Shown here in pieces: positions 34,001 through 43,000 of a DNA stretch of 64,000 nucleotides. The number at the start of each line of letters is the position of its first letter. Positions within the stretch are counted from its first letter, which is position 1. Below the pieces are notes generated by a model, which saw only the letters and a program-made list of their open reading frames with translations, did no database searches and was not told where the DNA came from. Where the stretch lies: positions 2,790,001-2,854,000 of the forward strand of contig OY759221.1 of assembly GCA_963662175.1 (NCBI GenBank), read 5' to 3'. Origin of the DNA: Aradus depressus. Lineage: Eukaryota; Arthropoda; Insecta; Hemiptera; Aradidae. The position numbers and the translations under genes are program-made.

Positions 34001-37000
34001 TTCAGATAAATATATGTTATATTAGGTGATCCGTCACGAGGGAGTGATGGGTCTCTACCGAGGACTGGGTCCCCAGCTGATGGGAGTGGCTCCTGAGAAG
34101 GCCATCAAACTAACAGTGAACGACTTTATGAGGGACCACATCATGAACGAGAACGGAAACATTCCTCTCTGGGGGGAGGTCATCGCCGGCGGTTGTGTAA
34201 GTAATCTACTAGGAAATTATATTTTAATAAAATAATAGGAATTTAATAAATTAATACTATTTAAGCATTGAAGGTTGCCAACTTTACAAACATATATATA
34301 TATATATAGTACTAATATATATATAAGATATAGGTGGCCATATATTTTATTGAAATTACGCACACGCACAACTAACAAATTTCGTTATTGGCTGGTTGCC
34401 ATTTGCTAACTTCCATAGTCTCTGTTCGAAACCCGGCCGAGACGAGACCTTTAGATTTTTTATCTGGGTGGGGATTTAGTGTGGTTTGATTTTCCAGATA
34501 AAAAACCTTGAGCACGCCGTCCTTCGGATGGGACGTTAAGCTATGGTCCCGAGCCTCTGCAATGTCAGGTATTCGTTAAAGACCCCTACCCTTGCTCAAT
34601 AAACCTAGGAAGGCAAAATTTAGGACTCCCAGTGTAGAGTCGGGTACACCATAGCAACAAAAAAGTGCTCTGCTAGTAGGCGTTATGACCTTGAAGTAGA
34701 TCTCGTAATTAAAGCTAGGTTGTGTCATAGTAACTAACTCTTATAAAATCGATTAATATAATATATAAGTATTTAATTCAATAAATTATAATTAACAGGA
34801 TATTCTTATTAATAATTACCAAATGAAGTTATTTTCACTTCCCATTAATGGGACAATTGGTGAAATTAAAGAAATGGTAGAAACAATTATCCCCCTCTGC
34901 TTAGAAAACTATAATTCCTATTTCACCCGAAACAATTGACGGGGTTAGAATCAATATGGTCTAAGTGACATTTTAAAATCTTTGAAGAAACTCTACATTA
35001 AGTTCTTAACTGGTTTAAAAAATGTATAATTTATCAAAACCGGAAGTATTTTGTCTTCTGCTTTCATGGTGAATGTTGCTGTTAGCAAACCATAAAAATC
35101 TTAATTTCAAGGTCACTATTGATATGTTTAAGTTACTTGTTCATGTCACCAAAATGGAATAAGTGATTTGCCACTAGATCTTAGCACTAGCTAGGATTTC
35201 ACTTATACAACTTTTTTCCTGAACAGAACTATTATTTTTGTACCCGATTATGCACTTAACGAAAAATTTTCATAAATGTCCCTTGGACCATTTTGATTTC
35301 AACCCCATTCAATTCTATTCGAAAGTTTCGCCTATGAGACAATTTTCAGACTTTTTTCAGTTTTTTATCATCGAGTTAGATGTGGGGGATCAAATTTCGC
35401 ACATTCAATTTCCCCATTCACGCCGCCATTTCTCATTGAGCTCGACAGTACCTTTCATTTGATACCGCACCTAATTTTATCCATCAACTTTTAACACTCC
35501 ATTTTCTAACGACAGCAATTTGAACGCACTAAATCTATTCACTCTTGAACTTATTTGTAATACATATAATACATTTCATAAAAATGCGCCAGATAGATTT
35601 AGAGGAGTTAGATTTCGTAGAAGTGCATGAAGCTGGGATAAGAGGGCTTCGCAACATCTATATAGATATGTCGGATTATATACGTATATGAAAATCGGAT
35701 TATATACGTATATGAAAATCGGACAATCTATATAAGAAAATAATTATTTTTTTAAAACATTAAAACAATGAAGGTGACAAAAGAAAGACTAATTGTTATG
35801 TTGTGTTTCAGGCTGGCTGTTCCCAGGTGATGTTCACTAACCCCATGGAGATCGTCAAGATCCGTCTCCAGGTAGCCGGGGAGATCGCCTCACAAGTCAA
35901 AGTTAGCGCTGTCTCCGTCATCAAGGATCTCGGCATTTTTGGACTCTACAAGGTTTGCTATTCATACCTATTTACTATAGTTGACTTAATTATATTATTT
36001 ACTTTTAATTTAAACTAAGGGGCGCCGGTATATTGCGGGTTCGAAACCCGGTCGAGGCCCTTAGACTAAAAAAAACGTCCTTCGGATTGGATGTTAAGCG
36101 CTGGTCCCAAAGTACACGTTAAAGAGTCTTACTTTAGGTGACTAAAAGTAGGTAGGCAAAATCAGTAGTTGGGTTCGCGACGAAAGAGCGCTCTGGTAGT
36201 AGGCGATATGACCTCGTAGTTAAAGACCGGGCATGAGTCATAATAACTAACTAACATCTTCATATGTTTATTTTCATTCAAGAACCTGCTGCTGTTTGTT
36301 TTGTGTTTAAAAGTAGCTTTCTTGAAGTTTTTCAAGTTTTTCTAATGTTTTAGAAAATATAAGAACTTGTAGAACTTCCAGACAGCTCAGTTAAAAATTT
36401 GACCCATAAGGATTCGTAGAATGTTCTATTCTTTATAAATGCAGTATATATACTGTAGGTTTGTGAGTCTGACAGTCAGTCAGCTGTTTTACGGTTTGTG
36501 TTAGTGTACCGCGACCAGTTTGTAAGTTAAGGTGTATTGTTTTCAGTGTTTATTTGAACCAGTTTTCTAGTACTTGGTTATAATTTAATATTTTAAGAAG
36601 AGATTTACTACCAGAGCAAATGTGGGAGTCCTAAATTTGTATTAACCTAGGGTAGGGAGTCTAATGAGGCAGGCTCGGGACTATTGTTCAACAACCCATC
36701 CGGAGGACGGCGTGCTCAAGGTTTTATCACGTCCCACATGAAAGACCCAAGAACCTAGGCCGGAATTCGAACCCATGTAAATGAACAAATGAGTTCAGTA
36801 AACAAGTCCGTATACCACTAAGCTACCGGCGCCCTCTGTTGTGTATTTTGGGTCCTCATATTTTGAGTTTGTCAAGTTTTATTTTGGCCGGGTCATAGGT
36901 CATTAGGTGCGCTGTTCAGTGAATAAGTATATATAATAAAGTATTATTCACTCGTGAATTATTTATTCTATGTTAAAGAGACTGAGAAGTTGGAAGTGTG

Positions 37001-40000
37001 TACTATGATATGTGTTTCAGGGTGCTCGAGCCTGCTTCATGCGCGACATCGCCTTCTCCGCCATCTACTTCCCACTCTACTCCCATATGAAGAGCCAGAC
37101 TGCGGATGAGACCGGATACAACACTCCGGGCTCCCTCTTCCTGTCTGGAGTCACGGCTGGAATTCCTTCTGCCTTCCTTGTCACTCCTGCCGACGTCATC
37201 AAAACCAGACTTCAGGTAACCCCTCCCGCTGTTGAAACCTCGACAAATTCTGAGATTTTCACTTCCCAGCTAGACAAAGTATAGGGGAAGTTATGTAATC
37301 GGTCAGAAATTCAATATTGAATTTTCACTGGAATATCCGACCCTCTAATTCCACAAAAAAACAAAAACAATTCCTGTTAGTCTGTGGGTGAGTGTTTGTG
37401 AACAAGATAACTCCCGATAGAATTAACATATTGATGCGATATTTTATGTGTGTATTCAGAATTCCATAAGGACGATACCTATTAATTTTCAGGGAAATCG
37501 GCCGAAGGGAATGGGAATCAGAGGTGGGAAGTTTAAAAACCCGAATAACTGTTGATGTAATGAATGTATGGAGATAAAATGTAGTATGATCGCCAACTCA
37601 AGAAGATTGCCGAGGCCCTTTGGATTTTTTATTTGGGGGGTGAAAAAGCTTGAGCAGGCCGTCCTTCGGATGGGACCCGAAGACCCCTAATAACCTAGGT
37701 GAATAAAAATCTAGGTTAGGTAAAATTTAGGACTTTCAATGTAGAGTAGGGCTCATGTCCGCCAGAGCGACACGAAGTTAAAGCCCGGGCATGAGTCATA
37801 ATAACTAACTATATCTCCAAGTATTATTACTAATTAAAATTTGAAATGGCGCACCTTGCAAAAGTCATCTAAATGACTTGAATTGCCATTATTGTGACAC
37901 ATGAAACAGGATTAAACAAGAACATGGTAGAAAAAATAATAATTTTTTTAATTCTCTTTATTGAAAAAATATGGAAAAAATGATTAATGAAAACTTTTGT
38001 AAAAATATTAACATTTGTGATTAGAACATAAATTTCAATAATTTGTTGGTCCTCCTAGGAATGTGGTATAATCATTATAACCGTTGAATTACTTCTCGCC
38101 GAATATTCTTCCTTTCTTTAATAATGGCCTCTGATCTTCACTGACTAGTGTATGTTGATGATGATGATGTTCGCAGGTGGTGGCTCGAGAAGGTCAGACC
38201 ACCTATAAGGGAGTGTTCGATGCCTTCAAGAAGATCAATGCAGAAGAGGGACCTCGTGCCCTTTGGAAGGGAGCCGGCGGTAACTAACCTCTCATTTTTT
38301 TTTTTTTTTGCCTATAATTGTAAATTATTGAATTACTTTCTACATGTATACAAGGGGCCTCCTTCCTTCTCAGCGATTTAAAAAAAGAAAATTCAATTCT
38401 TTCTGTTTCTGTCTCTATTTTTTAATGACACAAATATCATTTGAAAATATTCATAAATAAAATATTTAAAAAAAATTCAACAAGTTTCCATGTTAAGTAT
38501 ATATACTTCTTTATTATATTAAAATTATCTCCAAGGCGTGAGAGGAACTCTGATCTAAAAGGAGGGTTTTTGATCATTTCTGTCAAAATTACGAAAAAAT
38601 AAAAAAAATGAACCCTGCATACTTAGAAGACAAACTTGAAATAAATTTCACAAAGACAGTATGTGTTGGTACAATGTTACTTAAATGTATTTAAAACATG
38701 GGCGGATGATTTTTAAACCTTTACTGAAAAATAAAAATAAATTGTTTTTTCAACTTCTACATTTTCAAAAAACTTTATAATTGATTCCGAGTCGCTATTT
38801 GATCGATTTGTAAGATATTTGTGGAGACATTTTTGCCTGAGGATACTCAAAAAAGGACAGAGTCTACAAGGTCGTCCTTTTAATCTAAGGACAACCTGCA
38901 GACACTTTCAGGACAAAACTGATATTACCTCCAAAAATTATTCTAAACTTTTTAGTAACTTTGTGTAAATATTGATTGTGTTGATATAAATTTCATTGTA
39001 TGACATTTATCTAAGTTTATTTCTGCCTTAGTATCCAGAGTTCATTTTTATTTTTGCGCAAGTCTAACTGAAACTATAAAAAAGCAAGATAATTTTGAAA
39101 AGTAAAGAGAAAACGTATGTTTTTTTTTTAATATTGTCCATTTCACAAAGTATATTTAATATGTGAGTACTTTCGGTATTGCTACCATCTTCAGCCACGA
39201 CTTAACTAATACTAAATGGAAGTTCAACCAGTTTACATCCAAACGGTACCCTTCTTTCAGCTTCAGCCCACCCGGGATTTTCCCTGTCCCTCCTGTACAG
39301 TTATGTCTTAAAATATGGAAAACATTATTAATAAAATGTTGTCTCAAATTGAAATCTTAATAATAAAAGAAAAATTATGAAATAGTATCAGTGCTGATTA
39401 AAATACAAATATATATGCATATATGAAATAAATCAAAAATGACAATAATAAATATAGGTATGAATAAAAAAAAAATATATAAAATCGATTGACAAAATTC
39501 GAATGGTGTTTCTAGTATCTTTCGTTTTCGAATATGTGCTAATACCTGTCCTGTGTTTCTCTGTGTGGTGCAGCTAGAGTAATGCGCTCCGCACCACAGT
39601 TCGGCTTCACACTTCTCTCTTACGAGCTCCTTCAGAGGTACCTCTATGTCGATTTTGGAGGAACGTAAGTATTATTGACTTTACTTTTTTTATTTAACTT
39701 TTTCTATTTTGTTTTTTTGTCTTTGTCTACACTAATGTTTACAAGAAGTAATGATATTAAATTTATAGTTATTAAAGTAATGCCACTATCATTACTGACA
39801 CAGTTTATCTTCCTTTTTGTTCTATAGTAGTTTGGAACCAAACCAAATTGATAACCTGTGATATCCAAGGTAACATAAATGCATCTCCATTAAAAGCAAA
39901 TAATAATTGTTGTAAATCAAGGTCATAGACAAGACTTATGCAAGTGGGGAGGGCTCAATAATGTATTATATAAAACATATATATAAATACACAATTATAT

Positions 40001-43000
40001 ATAAGTGAAAACATCAAATCGATACAAAAAGTAAAATATAAAGCCACAAAATAAATTAATGTTACATACATGGGCATGGCTAGAGATAAACGGCCTCTTT
40101 GCAGGGGTCCACTGGTTGGACAATAAGGTGTATATATAAAGAATATAGATACACAAATATAAAAAGTGGGTGAATCTGCGGCAATGTACTTCCCAGCACG
40201 AATTTATTAAGTTTACGCTCTCTCTCCAAAACCAATGCACTCTTTGGGCTACATATCTTTAATTGTTGTTTGCATTGGGGCTTCTGAATGTTCCTATTAC
40301 ATTTTTTCGATACATTTATTACATGGGCAGTTATTAGGGTTCTTATGTCGAGCCCCCTCCCCTCCTCAGGGATAGATAATTAGATATTTACAAAAAAATT
40401 GTTTTAAAAAGTGCTTAAAATTAGGGTCTGGTTACCAAACATGTTACTAAAGAAATAATGAGAAAAAAATAAATATCTTTACGACTATCCAAAAATCTCC
40501 CCTTCGCAGCGGGACTATATAATATATATAGCTTATAAAACACTTTTTATTTCACGCCCTTTATGTTGCATTATTAAAACTCAATCGTCATCTTAATGAA
40601 CTATTAATAGCAGTTATTGTTCTTTCTAAGTCCAATAGATAGCAGCAACCTAACCAAATCCCATTTAAGTGTCATGGCTTCATACAGTGAACATTTCATT
40701 TTCTTTTATAATTTTATGAGAAATGTTGAGTTATCGTAAATTTATTTCCAATGAGGGGGGGGATTAAATTATCAATATCATGATATCATCTCTTGCGTAA
40801 GGCCTTTTAAACATTTTTTTTTTCTATTCTTTATGTATATTTTGGTAAATTCACACTTGGATACAATATTAAATCAAATGACATATATATTTAATTGTTA
40901 CTTTATTTCCTTATAAGTTGAAGAAATGACCCATCAATGTCTATAATTTATTTGCTACTCTTTTTCCAGAATATACATATTTTACGAGTCAAAAGTGTTA
41001 AATCATTCGTTCTGGTCTGGCGGTTTAACACAGAGGTCGTCTCATAAGATATGTTTCTGCTGAAAGAATGCAATTAGCAACATAAACATTTGTTTACATA
41101 AAGATCAGCAAATAAATTAAAGATATGGATGATGGGAATACATCCGTTGTAAAAACTAGGAAAATAAATGGGAAAAAAATATAGCTGCTGAAAAGTATAT
41201 TATAAATTCAGGATCTTCTTAAACAAACAACCCAAAATAATATAAAACATGATACGAATTATTTATTTTAAATAACAATCTCTGTTTGTATTATTAATAC
41301 CAATCTATTGTTCATAACAAAACTAACTGCATAATAACTCTAAATTTGGAAAAATCTATAAGAAAAAAGTGTTATAGTATATATAGCGGATAGTATATAT
41401 AAGAGAAAACATCAAATTGATACAAAAATCAAAATATAAAACATAAAACGACAAAAGAAATTAATAAATTGGAACAATAAGATGTATAAAAAAAAAAAAA
41501 TATATATATACATACACAAATATAAAAAATCATCGGTAAATCCCTAAAAATGTTTAACACATATTTAAATCGTAAAAAAACCAAACCGCAATAATGAAGA
41601 TTGAGTATCGAGACGTGGCAAAGAGGCCATGGAGGTGATATATTTGCGTCAGCCAAACGCGGTATGTTTCTGTTGTGTTCCAATATTCGTAATGCTGATC
41701 ACTGCTACCATTCCAATATTAATCCATATCACTTAAATGGCGATTCAGAAAACAATTACTCAATGCCATTTTTTGTACAGTTGCCTTTATAAAATGAAAA
41801 TGAAAGCCTGCTCTGTAATATTTAATTTCAACTCTAATTTTCATTATATACTTATGAATATATTAATGTAAATATATGTATTTATGATTTATTAAATTTT
41901 TCATGTGTGGGTTTACTATTTGTTTGGCGTTTGTATGTTTAGCACTGCGTTTTTTTTTTTTCCTTATATTATTCTGTCTTTAATGCACATGTATCTATCC
42001 GTTGTACTGTTGCACATATATCTATCCGTTGTACTTTTGAAGCTGGAAACATTCAAATTAGGTTTTCAAGAACCAACATTTCTTAAAAATGAGAGCAAAG
42101 AAGAGAAAGAAACTAATGAAATATTTCACCTTTGAGCCCACAGGACAGAGCATCGTTTGTCCATTTATCTTTACTTCAGAGAACTAAGGAAGCATTCTTT
42201 TATACAACGTCTTCTGTTCAAGTATCAAATGTCAGTTTACGTTCTTTATTTATTTGTTTTTAAGAAATAAGTACCACAGGTTAAGAAATAATTAATATAG
42301 GTTAAAAACGACAAGAAATGGATCTGGGATGCTCTGGTTCTAGTTTATATTTCCTCACATAATTTTCTTTATTTGTTTTGCTTCATCGTACATTTTAATG
42401 ACAGGAGGAAGTTTTCATACTTTCTGTGCGCGAAATATTGTTCGGTCTGTCATAAATTCTGCGTTCAGTTCAAAACAAACACTTATTATTTTTTTTATAG
42501 TAGTCTGTCCCCTAAATTCTTTTTACACGCCTAACTCAACAACCATAAAACTAATTTTTATGAAACTTCCAAAAAATGAAAATAAAATTAGATAAAAACG
42601 AAATTGGCCTACAAAAAAACCCTTCAACGTATGGGGTATTGGAATCTCTTGGTTTTTTTTTACTTCTTTATATATATACTCAGATATTACAACTGCATAC
42701 CCTCATTTATTCGAAGCAAGTAAACAGATTTTCAATCAACCGTAGAATTCAGTGTGATTGATCGACACGGGAGACCCACGTAAATTCGCCTTCTGGTTAT
42801 GAGAGAGGTTAAGTTCTTTGATGATTGTGAAATATCAATTCTGTTAGTTTAAAATGTCATATGTCGACTTTCATCAACTTTTTTTTTTATTGCTGAAAAT
42901 GTCACTTTCAAAAGCTAAAACATTTGTTGTTACTTTTACTTAAAATTTACATGCAGAACGCAAAAACGACCTTTAATATGATCGGATGTTGAGCTCCTCG

